64,000 nt of DNA from assembly GCA_935421135.1 (NCBI GenBank), contig OW285187.1, positions 24,862,429 through 24,926,428 on the forward strand, in the 5' to 3' direction. The DNA is from Bugulina stolonifera (Eukaryota; Bryozoa; Gymnolaemata; Cheilostomatida; Bugulidae). Below are positions 13,027 through 27,900 of the stretch, piece after piece. Each line of letters starts with the position of its first letter. Positions within the stretch are counted from its first letter, which is position 1. Both the position numbers and the translations under genes were made by a program. The notes below the pieces were generated by a model, which saw only the letters and a list, made by a program, of their open reading frames with translations, was not told the origin of the DNA and did not search any database.

Positions 13027-15943
13027 GGTTTTCCTCTCCGTTGCACTACAAATTTGTGAATAACATAGCATATAATAACTGCTTAACCGTAATAAAAAAT
13101 TGATGGTTTCGCGTTTGGGGCTGCAACATCGCAATTGTAACAGACATACATGTACATGTAAAGCAGTAAAAAGCTTTTGTAAAAGCAAAGAATCACTTTG
13201 CCCTATGGATGCTTCAGCCTTGGCCTATCAGAACAATGGGTAGATAAAATTCAATGCGATACACAGTCACATTTATTACTAATGCAACAATCACTGCTAC
13301 ACAACAAATCATTATGTTCATTAATTTATAACGTTAAAAATTACGAAATATATCAAAATTGTTCACGTACAATATTTATGTTTCAGTTGAAATGTTCAAC
13401 GAGATTTTTATTTATTATTATTTATTTATTATTCATAGAGCTGTCACTATCATCAGTGCTTTATGAATAATAAACAGAGATCAAAATGTAATTATTTTGG
13501 CGATTAACATTAACACTTTTCCAACCATGGTCATAAATGTAGAACGCCATAGTCATTGTAACACATTTTACCCTGTGCTAACATTGAATGACTGAGGCTT
13601 TTTAGTGCGCTTCGCTAATCAACCTCTGCTGCCACAAGAGTAATGCACAAATTACTAGGAGGTAATTGTTTGCGATATTATCAACTGCATGTACTATATA
13701 CATACAGAAACACAGCAAAATATTTAACAAAAACTCTCCTGTAGCAATATGAAACATCGAGTGTATCAGTGATGTCATTACAGCTTAATGCAGGTAAAAG
13801 TTGGAGCCTAGGTGTAAATGGTAAGCTTAAGCTATAAAGTTCGCGAACCGATTATCATTAGCTTGTAAATAATAAAATAACACACAAATTATACTAGTAT
13901 TATAGACTTTATAGTCATACCAATATATGTAATTAAGTATTATATTGTATTGTATTGTATATTGTATTTTTATTTTGCCATAATATAAAACAATTATAAT
14001 AATATAATTATATATTATTATTTTATAATAGTAATAAAATATTATTATAATATTATATAAATAAATCCATAACATTCACATTGAATTAGAAGAGAACAAC
14101 TACATTGTTATCGAGAGTAGTAATAACAAATGAAAGCAAAATTACAGCAATAACTTTACACCAGCTACAACTATCTTTTTAAAAGGAAAATATAGTAATT
14201 AGTAATTACAACACGATATTATATAGTCATGCGCGCTTAGCCAAAGTGACTTTTTAATAACCTTCGCAGCGGATCACATGAATGTTTGCTTACACGGGAA
14301 CAGCAGGAACAATGATTCAAATGGGCGTGGTTGCTAATGCAAACAAACTCACCCAATAAATATTTAATAATTTGTTTAGAAAAGCCAAAATCTTAAAGGT
14401 TTATTTTATTGAAACTAATTTAACGTTATAAATAATAGGTTTACATTTGAAAATTAATTTAATTTTGCAAATAGTGTAGAGTATCCTGAGATATTCGTCA
14501 TTTAATAGCATATATCAAAATACACATTTGAGTCAGCATATTCACTAAAGCGAAAGTGATTTCTTATTTATTTACGTATTTATTCGCAGGTCATCACGGT
14601 TCTTAGTTGAAATTGAATATTTAAACAGTATGCTACCAAATCTCATGCTAAAAAAGTAATTATTTGTAAAAGTTAAACTTTAAAATATTTTTCTCTGTTA
14701 ATAATGTTTTTAATTATATTCTCAATGCACAATATTGAAAGTTTTTAATGCGCACTTTTATCTAACTATACTCCAGTTTTAATGAGCACATTTTCATTTG
14801 GAAGTGGTTCTTAGTTTCATCCCTTGCAATTCAGACTTGAATAAGTACCAGTCACTGTCATGTAGCCTAATCATCCAATCACCAAGAACGCTATTCAAAC
14901 CATAGCATTAATAAGTAATTTATTTTTTATTATTAATTAATAGTTATAGTATCGTATTTACCCTCTGATGAGTTAATAGCTTCAACCTTCAATTAATAGC
15001 CTAGTTTTTAAATAGTATGGAAGTAACCTCACCTCATCATTTCACTTTTTTATTTTTTAAAGTTTAATCCAAAGTTGATTCACCAACTTTTGTGAAACTA
15101 AAAGTTTTAGTTTTGTTTAATTAAATTTATTTATTTACCATTATAAAGACTTTAATCCTTATCAGAATTTTGACTTTAGTTTTTATTTGCTCTAAAAATG
15201 ATTGATTTTAATATTTTCATTAATTATTGGATTAGCAAAGGAAAGTAAAATGCTCTATCCATTTATACATTTAAGTAAAAATGACTTTTTATTTATACAT
15301 TTTCAGTATTAGTATTATCTATATGTTATCTGCCAAACATAGATAAAAAATTATCACCACAGGCCTTCTTTGGTATGTAGTGATAACTTTGTAGTGGTAT
15401 ACAGTACTATGAACACTAGACTAATGTTCTGGTTTTTTTAATAAATATTAATGAACAAGATAGACCAAAAAATACTGTATTGCTTTTATTGTTCAAACTC
15501 TAAGCACTAGTATTGATTATATTATATGTGTTTTTGGTTATTTCAATCATATGATGGTTGTGTGAAAATTTATAAGTTTGGCTAATTTACTTTACTTTTA
15601 CTTTACTTTTGTTGTGATTTTGCCTTTTTCACTCGCAACCATGCCCATTTACTGTCATACTGACCTTGTATTCATACATGTTTATCAATTCATTAAATTC
15701 TTCTGTTACACGTGCTGCCTTGTAAGTAATATTTTTTAGTTTTTAAATTGACAAACTGCTGCTGTTAGATCGTAATTTTAAAAAATACCACAATATTATT
15801 TCCCTGCCAGAATTAACTATAAATTTCATATAAAATTAGCGGTGAAATGAGATGAATGTGCATGTATGTAGAGCTTTGATCATTTTGTTGACAGATTACT
15901 AGCAACAGACGAATATCTAACCAGCTGCCTGCATTAGGCTTCT
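13027..15943. other. Shared upstream region of the divergent DD3-3-like genes
   Basis: No gene is seen in these 2.9 kb. The region separates the start codons of gene A (13026, minus) and gene B (15944, plus). It is AT-rich, with a TTTACTTTTAC-type short repeat near 15590-15612. It should contain both promoters and 5' UTRs, possibly with shared control elements. No specific element could be supported. Confidence 0.6.
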
Positions 15944-18900
15944 ATGAACAGGATGCTTACTACACACATCTTAGTGCTCACGCTCTTAGCTCTAACTAGA
16001 GCTGATATTTATATGCACAATCCAAGGTTAGCTTCCATAGGATTTGCAAATTGTTTTGTTTCAAAGCTGTATTTTCTATACTTGTTCAATGTATTGGTGT
16101 CACCATTGGCAATTACATGTAGTTTAATTCAATTATTGTTTGATGAATTTTATCTTTACTTTAGGGGCTCAAATAACAGACTAGATGAACAAGGTAGAGA
16201 AAGAAATAATGGCAACAGGTTGGTGGATTGTTTAGTTGTGTCTGCATGGAAATTGGTCAACATGGTTGTAATAGTTTGTTGTATGCATTGCTGCACACAA
16301 TTCAGACTATAGATATTCAATATACATAGCACATGCGTACATGTTTGTAAATATATGCTGTAGAATGTTTGACAGTCAGAACAATGATAGGGGTGGATAT
16401 AATGTAGGAAGTTTATACTACTACTCTGGATCAGTGATACCTGTAGAATGGTAGGTACTTTGAAATGTCTTCTTATTATTGTATGTAGTTGCATAAATCA
16501 TGTTTCTATCAATCGATAAATGTCCAAAAGCGCAATATGGAAAAGGAAACTCTTTGTGTTTCAATACTACTTGTGAGCTTCCTACATTGAGAGGACAACT
16601 TCAGATTTTAACCCAATGTGCATGTACATTGTATATTTGGGTGTTCTCCATAAAGTTATTTGAACATAAAGCATATACATATACATATTACATGACTTGT
16701 ATAATATCTTACATGCATAGATTACATAATTATATACATTGCATGATTAATATGTAAATGTATATATTACATATACGTGTTACATGTACAGTGTATTTGT
16801 ATACATGTATATGCTATATTATATATAGGTTTATAATGATTTTATGCTCATGCGCAATCACTCTGTTGCCCTAGTGAAGAAACTGAATGGAACATAACTA
16901 ATGTTTATTTTAATAAGAATCACCATTGATCCAATATAAGTTACGCATAGATTCTGACTATAACAGGGTTATTATTTCTTTATTTCGATCTTATTTATTA
17001 GTGGTACACATGAGTGGTTTCATATAGGCCTATTGGTCCATCTAAAAACAGGTCCATGTATGCTATAAAGAGCCAATGCTTATCATTATTGTTATACGCT
17101 ATGCAGCCCTTACTCCTCTTAATCTGTTTTATATGATTGTTCTTGGTTTTGGTAGGACAAATCAGCACTCCTGTGGTGGTCCCAACAATCACTGTGAGCT
17201 CATTGTTCAGTATATGTGTAGTGATAATGTAAGAGATGGAGCTACCACAACGTAAGTAATGCAATACATATAATATATTATAATACAATAATATACCCTT
17301 TGGTTTGCAATTACGTAGTAGTCGACTCGGTTAGCACCATAATTTATAATAATATGGTTCAAATTTGTAATTTGGAGTTGTCTATTCAATGTCTATATAA
17401 TATTGTACAGACAACTCCTATTCACAGTAATCACTTTGACTATGGAGTTGTCTTCTTTCTACAGCAAATTTTATTTGTAAATACAGGACATCTATATTAT
17501 AATAGTTATTTTATATTGGCTAAGGCTCCTTTATTTGGCTAAGAAGTGTGTATACTGCAGTGACTGATCAACTAATGCTGTAAAGATTTTGATATAAAGT
17601 AAAGTAAAAGTAAGTAAATAATAAAATAATAGGCCAAGATGCTTAGATTTCACTCTCTCTGTTCTGTGTGTGGTGAACGAACAGTGCAGGGAGTCAGTAT
17701 AAACATGGTAAGAGGAAAAAACTCTATATTTTTATTATGTTTTTATGCAAGGAACAGGGATTGGTATTTTCAAGGATGTGAAACAAGTCTTTGACTGCTC
17801 AAAAGGAAAATTCCTTGCATAAAAAACATCATATGATACGAGTATATATAAAAATAGCCAACACCAACACCCTATATATAGAAAACTCTATATTTTATAT
17901 TCTACATTGTTATCATTATTTAGCATTATTGAGTTACATTGTGTATTATCTCACATCACTTTAGAACTATACCAGAGAACCCAGCTCTGTGTAAGAACTA
18001 CCAGTGTAACACAGATCTTAGATTTGGAATGCACGAAGATTTCAACTATTACATGGATTGTAAAATGAGACAGCGAAACGGTGGCCTCTTTCTGGCTGAT
18101 CAGGTAATTCTATTATTATTCAATAGATTAATTGTATATGATCAAACCTTTTTGTGTTCCCAAGTCTATTGTATGATTCGTTGCTGTGGTTTGTATGTAT
18201 GAGAAGTAAAGAATATTGCTCCATCTACATGATTATATCAACCGCTACACATTATGACTTGTGTGTGCATGTGAATTATGAGTATTTCTTTTCGATGGTG
18301 TACAGAAACTAAAAGGTAACACAGCCAAATACACTAGACAGAACCCACAAGGCACTAGAAGGGGGTACGAGTGCCCCGAGGAACGTGACTACTACCCTTA
18401 CTGGCACCCTTCTCCCTGGAGAGACATCGCTATCATGACCAATGATGTGTCTAGGTAAGCTATATGTAGGTTAAACTGTAACATGTATTTACTTTTAACT
18501 TCTGCTGTGGCATGTAAGAAGTGAAATTGCTAAGAGAAACTGTTGGATAAACGCATTACATGTAGTTGTGTCTGTTCTTGTGGCGTGAATATGTTCCTAT
18601 TACTCCATCTACAATGTACAGTCTGTGTGAATACATTTGTGGTATTACATGTACGTGTATACCATTGTTATGTTGTACAACCTGTACAGTGAATGTGTAT
18701 ACACAATTTATATGTCATGTATGTATCCTGTATATACACTGTATGTTGGTAGATGTACATGTATATACACTGTATGTTGGTAGATGTACATGTATATACA
18801 CTGTATGTTGGTAGATGTACATGTATATACACTGTATGTTGGTAGATATAACATGTACATGTATATACACTGTATATTGGTAGATATATATGTATATATA

Positions 18901-21900
18901 CTGTATATTGGTAGATATATATGTATATATACTGTATATTGGTAGATATATATGTATATACACTGTATATTGGTAGATATATATGTACATGTATATACAC
19001 TGTATATTGGTAGATGCGCCATGTACAGAGAGGAATCCGAGAATGTTAAGTCCAGGTACTTCTGCTACATACCTTACGTGGAGAAAGTGAAGAACCACCG
19101 AAGGATGACAATTCCAAATAACAAGGAAGATTGTGAAGTGAGATTTCTACGTATATTCTGATTCATGCACTTGAAGGTTGCACGACTCCGACAAATGTTG
19201 TTATTATGTCAATTAATTAATATAAAATCAACTAACATTTTTATGTATGATATCATATACTGTTTCTATTTATATTATTTGTATGTTATTTATATTTCCT
19301 TATACATAAGTACAATCATGTTATACTGCATAGACTCATTGTGTGTTAAAGCACATAGCATACACACCAATCAACACACTCTCTTTCAGGCATTCGTCTA
19401 CCCTCCCAACAGTGCTAATGGTACTAAGGGTGAGTGGAGAGAGTCACCTAGCCATGGTATTGCTGCACCACAGTGCCAGGAGACAGAGTTCAGCAGAGAC
19501 AACCATCTGGGTAACGGACTCAATGGCTACCCCAATGTCTTCAACTGGACCATCCCAGAAGACGCAGTGGCCGAAAAGTGTGCTATGAGAATAAGGTAAG
19601 CAGATATAAATGCTTTTGTAGTTGTCCTCTTCTGGCAAACCTACATGAACTTGTCAGTTGCTTATGGAAGCTAAAGTGACCAAAAACACTGTCTTAAAGA
19701 ATGATTACATGATTGCCCTTCTGTTGTCTAACATCCCCTCTCCTTTTACTACTACACTGTATATGCTTTCCTGCCTCCCCTAGTCAATGTTTTCACTTGT
19801 GTACAAGTTGACATTACACAGTATAACTTTATGTACATGTTCAATCTACCCCAAACCCTGCTACAATGTATAAAAGCGCTTTTGAGAGTTCACAATCACA
19901 CCCGATTCTTATACTGTAATAATTTAAATTTCCCAATTTGTGATAACTGCTATCCTTGTAGGATGTCAAAAAGTTATGGTTTCACTGCACTGTTGTTTGA
20001 ATCTTCTTTTAAAAGCAAATATTACCTTTCTCTCTTTGTTGTGTTTCTGTGAAGGAGATGTATTCAGATTGGTTGTTATATTTCTAATATAAATTCAAGT
20101 AATCCTATATCTGAAAATATTTCTATAATAAAGTGTTGCTAGGATATGAAAGCCACATAAATGGTGAGGTGTTTTTCCCAATAACACACATCAAAGACTT
20201 ACCAGCGACTGAATTAGACGATAATAATATAAATATCGCATATGATCAGATGATTATGATAACAATTAGCAGTAAAAGTGGGAGCTCTAGCCCCACACAT
20301 GTATGTTGAAATACTGTTAATGAATCTTTCACTGATGTTACCTTTATGCCACCCAAATTATCTCTGTTTTTGGTGAAAACGTTTGAAGCTGGTGACAATG
20401 GCGGTAGCAAGCTTACTGTGACTGTTATAATTGCGATAATTATTATCCAAATTTTTTGTTAGTTAATGAGATGACGATATTAAGTAAATAAAAAACAGTG
20501 AAATATCCTTTAATTACTTGATCTGAGCAAATTGTCTTAACTAGTGGATAGTCTTAATTGCTTCCATGCCACATGGCAACTACTGGATATTGGAGATTCA
20601 CATGACGTCTGACATGCAATATTTCAGGGCAATACTTAATCCACTAAGCCCATATATAAAATTGTAATTATAATTAACGGATTTCATAATTTCATTAGCT
20701 GGTGTCAAACCAAGTATATCCAGTCATACAATGGCGTGTGTTAGTGCTAAATAATGAAATGTCTATGATATCTTCCCTTTCTGTAGGTATAACATCTCCA
20801 CTACAGAGTATGATGGATGGGACGGGTCCACTACCGCTGAGCTAAATGAACAACAAAATAACCAGGGATCTCTTCTAGACTTGTCAGCCAAATATGGGTT
20901 GGATGACTTGGATGCTGCCCGAGACAGAGGCTATGTTTTAGAGAACAATCCACAAGTTGATATCTTTGACAATAACAAGTTGAAGTTACAGCTTGCTATC
21001 AATACAGCTCAGTTTGGTCGAACTTTTCAGGACAGGTGTGTATATCTGTGAACAATGGCAAAGCAGTCTCATATTCATGTAAAATAAATTATCTAAAGCT
21101 TTTATTAATTAAAATCCTTTTTAATTATTTTCAATTTAATAACTTTATTTAAATTAATCCAGAGTTGTTACAAGAAGGCTTCAGGCTGAAACAAGATCTC
21201 AAAAAAGTTGAGTCTTTGTTTAGCAAAAATATAAGTGCTATAAATCATATTCCAGCATGTCATTATAACAACGTATTATTACGTTGTCACCTGTGTACTT
21301 TGAGTAGGGATTTAGATAAAGCCAGCTGTACTTCTATCCTAATTCAATAGTCACCAATTCATTAGAACTTATCTAACAATCATGACCTTGCTATTGTACA
21401 TATAAATCTAAAAATTATTATTTAATACTTCAAGTTTCGTTAACATCTTTACTTTAATGTTATCTAATGGTTAATTATAAATGATATGCTATTAATCTCA
21501 ATTTTTATTGATACTAATTGGGTTTTATTAATAGTTTTGTGCAGATAAATATGCAAATAGTGGTTTAATATTATCAGAAATTTACATGTTAAATGATTGG
21601 ACTCGAGTAAATTACAGTCATTAATTACATAACCCTCAGGGTACTTTAGACTGGATTAGTGCATGAAGAAACAGTGTATATACTTAGTAAACCCTTTTAT
21701 CCTTCCTCAAACATATTACTTACTGTTGTTTGGAAATGTAAGGGAAGTTTGTTACCTACATCTACCACAAAGGAAATCTATTTTTATCTTCAAATTGCTT
21801 TGATATTACTGCATATCCCATTATATATAATATGGTGTATTGTAATATTGACCTTGAACTTGCAGGAGTCACGCTATGGCCTTCAGGACACCACCAGAAG

Positions 21901-24900
21901 ATCTGGCAGACCAGACCATCCTCAACTTGAATGTAAGGGGCAAGAGAGGTAACATTGTACAGGTGTATCCTGCAGTGGAGTATGACTATGTACCTAATAC
22001 CTTGATGGCATCAGTTGGTTACTACGTCCATGCACAGTGAGTATATTATATAGTACTACATCCATGCACAGTGAGTATATTATATAGTACTACATCCATG
22101 CACAGTGAGTATATTATATAGTACTACGTCCATGCACAGTGAGTATATTATATAGTACTACGTCCATGCACAGTGAGTATATTATATAGTACTACGCCCA
22201 TGCACAATGAGTATATTATATAGTACTACACCCATGCACAATGAGTATATTATATAGTACTACACCCATGCACAATGAGTATATTATATAGTACTACATC
22301 CATGCACAGTGAGTATATTATATAGTACTACACCCATGCACAGTGAGTATATTATATAGTACTACACCCATGCACAATGAGTATATTATATAGTACTACG
22401 TCCATGCACAGTGAGTATATTATATAGTACTACGTCCATGCACAGTGAGTATATTATATAGTACTACGTCCATGCACAATGAGTATATTATATAGTACTA
22501 CACCCATGCACAATGAGTATGTTATATAGTACTACACCCATGCACAATGAGTATATTATATAGTACTACGTCCATGCACAGTGAGTATATTATATAGTAC
22601 TACGTCCATGCACAATGAGTATATTATATAGTACTACACCCATGCACAGTGAGTATATTATATAGTACTACACCCATGCACAGTGAGTATATTATATAGT
22701 ACTACGTCCATGCACAGTGAGTATATTATATAGTACTACACCCATGCACAGTGAGTATATTATATAGTACTACGTCCATGCACAGTGAGTATATTATATA
22801 GTACTACGTCCATGCACAGTGAGTATATTATATAGTACTACGTCCATGCACAGTGAGTATGCTATATATAGTACTACACCCATGCACAATGAGTATGCTA
22901 TATATAGTACTATGTCCATGAAGTTGTCAGTCCTTGTTATACTATGTTATCATCGCTTTCTACTGTTTCTACAGGTAATATACATGTGATATTTTTCTTG
23001 AAAGTAGATCTACTTCTAAGCAGTCAGGAACTCAGTTCTACGTCTGTGACAAATAACCAATCCCTGAGTGGGGTTTGAACCCAAGGCTCTACGGTGCCTA
23101 ATCGCCTAGCACAGTGTACAGACGCATTAACCACTGCACCATCTCGGCTTTCTTATACATGCATAATAATTCACATGTGTATAGTTTGAATTTTTCTACT
23201 GGTGTGCATACTAAACTATATTACACCAATCATCGAGGTGTGGTGTTTGTATTATGTCACTGAAAGGAATAGGTTATCTCTCCCGGCATGTATATATTTC
23301 ACCCATGAAGAACTCAGGCAATAATATTGTCCTAAAAGTAGTTCTTGTTCACAGATAAAGAAGAACTTTGTACAATTTAGCCTCCATCTCAGCTACACAT
23401 CCTTATCTTATCCCGTGGAGATATAAATTGTTGGTTAAACATCACCTAACAATGCTTGTCAATTGTTCCGGACCATTTAGGTTTATCAAGCAAATGTCTG
23501 TTACCAGGGTGCCTTAAAACATAGCGCATCGTTTTTCGTTGCGTGCCGTTTGTGTCTCTGACTATTAAGTTTGTCCTCTAAGAAACATGGTCTAACCTAG
23601 TACATGCTAAAGTTTCATCTTAAGCAAATAATGTAATGGATGATACGCTATCTAGTAGAGTATATTAGTTGTGCAACGCTAAGTGGGATAAGATATTAGC
23701 CAATCTTATCATCCTTTCTTCTTCTAACATTTGTTTTTGTTTAATATCCATGTAGCAGTTAGGAGAGATGAACACACTTTCCCCATTTATACCTTTAATA
23801 TCTACTGCTTTACTACAAGCAGGAATTAGTGTGTTTATCTAGAGCAATCATTATACTAATTACAGTCACCTTACATATGCTAATTATTCCCTATTTGCCA
23901 GCTTCAATACAAATTATGTATTAAATTCACCTTCCCTCCCTCCAATTAATCATATGATATTTATATTGCATACATGATACTGTATGTGTATAACAATTAT
24001 ACTACCTGTACTACTTGCTCTCTACACTGGAATGTACAGGTGTGTCCACTATTTGTTTAATTTGGGCCTAGCCTTATATATCATTACTCCTTCCTGGAAT
24101 AATTATATTTTTTATTGTGTTCAATTGTATTAGCTAACTGTTACATATTATTAGTCATACACATTTAAGTTCGTAAATAAAGTGTTTAATGAAAATGCAA
24201 TGATCATTATCTAGGCACAGCATACACCCTCCTATTATAAATTACTGTTAGGTAATCAATTGATGTCTGTAATTATCCTGCTAAATTGTTTTCTCCATTA
24301 TCTACCATTTAAGATTTTTCTGGCATGTTTGCATGATTGCCTGGAATATTTTAGGTGGACTGGGTCTAATACCAATCCTAAGAACAATGATGGGCAAGGG
24401 TTGGCAGGTACTGACAGGAGCAATCTGGTGCTGCAAGGTGACAGAGCATACCCAGAGAACTCTGGCAGCTACTGGAATGGGGTAGATAAACAAGGTCACT
24501 GGGGAAGGAGCTACCCTGCACACCTGGATGACGGGTCAATGATGGGATTTACTCGAGCTCAAAGAGAATTGCTAGCTGTCCTTGCTCCAGGTGAGTGTTG
24601 GATGACATCAGTTTGCTGTACCTGTGAACTCTATAGGTGACGGGGCGATACTGCGTTTAACTTGTGAATCTGTAGACTTAATAGTCACAGGTATCATGTA
24701 CTTCTGCTATGCAAGGTCACACAGTTTCCTACTCGCATCTCCTAAGCCTCAGCTTAAGAGATGTGAGTTATGTAACGAATATCCTTTGATATCGTAATCT
24801 AAACGTTTGACGGGTTCTAAGGTGTAGAGCTGTTACGTACTACATGTAGATGATATACCATGCTCTGATCTCACGAATACTACTTCTAGGTCAGTTTCGA

Positions 24901-27900
24901 GGTGAGCTGTCTGAACTGGATGATGCTGGAACATACTTTGACCTTGGACCTCAGAAGATAACGAGTGCTGGTGTGGCCCACTATATGTGTACCAGAAACA
25001 ACAATTTTTCCAACAGAAGTCAGAAAGGAAAGATGGTTGTGATGGAGACTCCAATGACCGAAGGACAGATTGGTTCAATGGGTGGGGAGATGGCCTTGCC
25101 CCAGAAGTAAGTTGACTAACTGCATTTATAGGTGCTAAAGCCACAGTAGAATTAATATCTTATGCTGCAAACTGGTCTAATTAGCGTAGAAATTTTGATT
25201 GAAGGTGTGAGTCTGTAGCTGGTTTCTCACAGCTGTGAGAAAACCACCAGATATATTAATATCTCAATTATGGAGCCCAATCCTAATATTAGCACAACTA
25301 TGTAAAGTAAATTCACCAACACCGCCTCCTTGCAGGAAGATATATTCAGCTCTGGTGCCCTTAATTTGAGTACAAAGAGAAAGAATGTATGATGGGTGTA
25401 TGACATGTGGTTTGTTTTACATTTCCCATGGTGCAGTGTTTTAACAATTGCTTTGTTTATTATACCAGATACTATTGTATGATTAAGTGTGTTAAGTAAA
25501 TGGTGTGTCGTTAATCGTTGAATAATTAGCGAATGGAAAGTCGCCTTGTCTTACTCATTGTTTGATTAGGAGAGTGGATGTCCTGTGGCCGAGCTTGGTT
25601 TCCATGTCTCCAAGCAATGACGGTCAGGTGCTACACTTTAATACTTGACTCAATGCAACTTACCAAATATCCACACATCGTATAAAATTAATATTAATTC
25701 TAATTGACGATTATAAAACTTTGGATTGGATTCTTTGTGAGTTGGAAATAGAGATAACTTCAAGGAATGAACTGATAGTTGATGAATAAATTAGAGCTAT
25801 TAGTGAAGTGTCAGTGTATAAGCCATATGCTCTACCAAGTACAAATCTCAATGCTAAATTACTTTATAATTATTCAATAAACTTAAATCTTCAGATTATT
25901 AGCTTGTTTCTTTTTTCTATTGTGAATAGCAAGTACTGCACTTCGTGTAACCAGTCAGTAATCGTTGTGTAGCATTAACTTTTTACTTGTTGACTGCAAA
26001 AATTAGAATAATTAATAATGGTAAGGAAGGATAAAGAGATATCTGGTTAATTGCTATTAAACCAGTAAATATAGTTTACAAGATTTCGGATAATCTGTAT
26101 TGCTAGATAAGAAGTGTCAACTTGTTCCAAATTCGTGTAAAGTTAATAGAGGTACATCACAGTGTGTTACAGTTCTCGCTGGCCTAGTTCAAAAATGTGC
26201 CAACTGGCAAAACGGAAAAGATGGAATTATCAGTTGCTTGTAGTAAAGACTGGCAAACTTCATCATCACAGAAAATTTTGAATTATTGGCTTCAAATATC
26301 AGAGTTTACTATATAACTTCATTGTGATTTTGTCACTAAATGCCTATTAGCTCAGTTTGGCCTTTTGCCCAGTTGGCACAATTGAGAACTGGGCCAGCGC
26401 AATGTATTGAGATCGATACAACTTTATGTGCTAGAAGAGAAATGGTTTAGACCTCAAATTCCAAAGAAATCTATTCTACACAAATTCCTTTGGTCCTGGT
26501 ACAATGTATAGGACTGCAGTACTTGCTATTGATAGCTTTGGTTGTTCTCTAGTAATTTGGTGATCCTTCACATCTTGCCACTTTCAATCATAGCAATTTG
26601 TAATTACTTTAAAACAGACTTATCACAATATTCATAATTAATAAAGATAACAAGATAACACCACATGTGATAAATATCTCCAATGATTAACCCCAAATTG
26701 ACTTATATAATTACACTGACTACATACATACCACTCTAAAGATTCCTAATACATACATAGACACATATACGATGCCATTTAGTAATTATACTTATGTATA
26801 AAGTCTGCCTTATATTAATTTTTAAACATTATATATTAAATATAATGTCTGATAATTATCACAGATAGGCTGTTGTTGACTCTGTATAGCTATTAAACCT
26901 CTCACCTAATGCTTGAAAATTGTTGTACATTGGCATCTTAATGTACAATATTCATAACTTTATTGTACAGATTGCAACACTATTAATTACATACCATTGT
27001 CTAATCTTTATGGAATCCACAACTCTGTTATTAAATTTTCAATCAAAATGTATGACTATGAAATGTGTGTAATTAGTAGCTGTAGACAGCGCCCTGGCTA
27101 TAAGTTCAAGTAAAGCTCTGGTGGTTTAGCCTCAGGTTCTAACTGTTCAATCAACTGGAGCTCAGTCTTCTAGTTAACACAACTTTTGGTTAAATTGTGG
27201 GAAATTTAGATGTTAACTTACAAATTTTACTTAAAAATCAGGTTAAAGTTTTAGATTAAAAAAAAAATACTGCACTTGAGAGTGTTTGAAGCAATTATTT
27301 GAGGTTATATAAATCTTGCTAAGTAGTTTAACTTTTCCGCTAGGCTAATCTAAAAAGGATGGTACAAAGTATATAGTTAGCAAGTGGTTAAACTTCAATT
27401 TGTTTTATTTATTCTAGCTTTAGGTAATCTAATTGATTAACCCTGTTGAAAATATTGTATTAATTATTATTAATAATTCAGTGGTTACTGTATAAATTTA
27501 TGTATTCTATTAGTGAACTATGCTTTTCATCATTAATATTCATGAAATGCGCCTATAATGCTTTTTAAACCAAACTGAGAAATTTTGCCCTGCCAGTAAG
27601 TATATTTCTAAAGCAGTTAACATGTATTATTAAAATATCTGTACCTTATATTCCAATGTTATTCTATGAATGTACATGTGCATAATATTATAAAGGCTGT
27701 TGGTTAGTGCACTTACATGTACATGTAACAGAGTGTATTATGCTAAATGCTATTGGAAAAATTGCATCTTTTTGTAAATAAACTTAGAAATAAAATATTG
27801 AGGTTTTAGAATATTATAATAATAAGATACATTTTATAAGTACTGCGTTTCTCCAAGTTCATTTCTAGTTGAGCAAAGAGGTGGTCAATCTATATTGGCT

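Noticed and set aside
18668..19098. Open frames of 104-127 codons on the minus strand
   Set aside because: They are made entirely by the 31-bp minisatellite, which happens to lack stops in several frames; the peptides are low-complexity and lie in an intron.
23050..23150. Functional tRNA gene
   Set aside because: A- and B-box-like segments are present, but a clean acceptor stem and anticodon arm could not be paired by eye, so a SINE or pseudogene is more likely.
27718..27730. Frequent ACATGTACATGT palindromes across the window
   Set aside because: They are short, scattered and self-complementary in an AT-rich genome; without a background count they cannot be called a motif.
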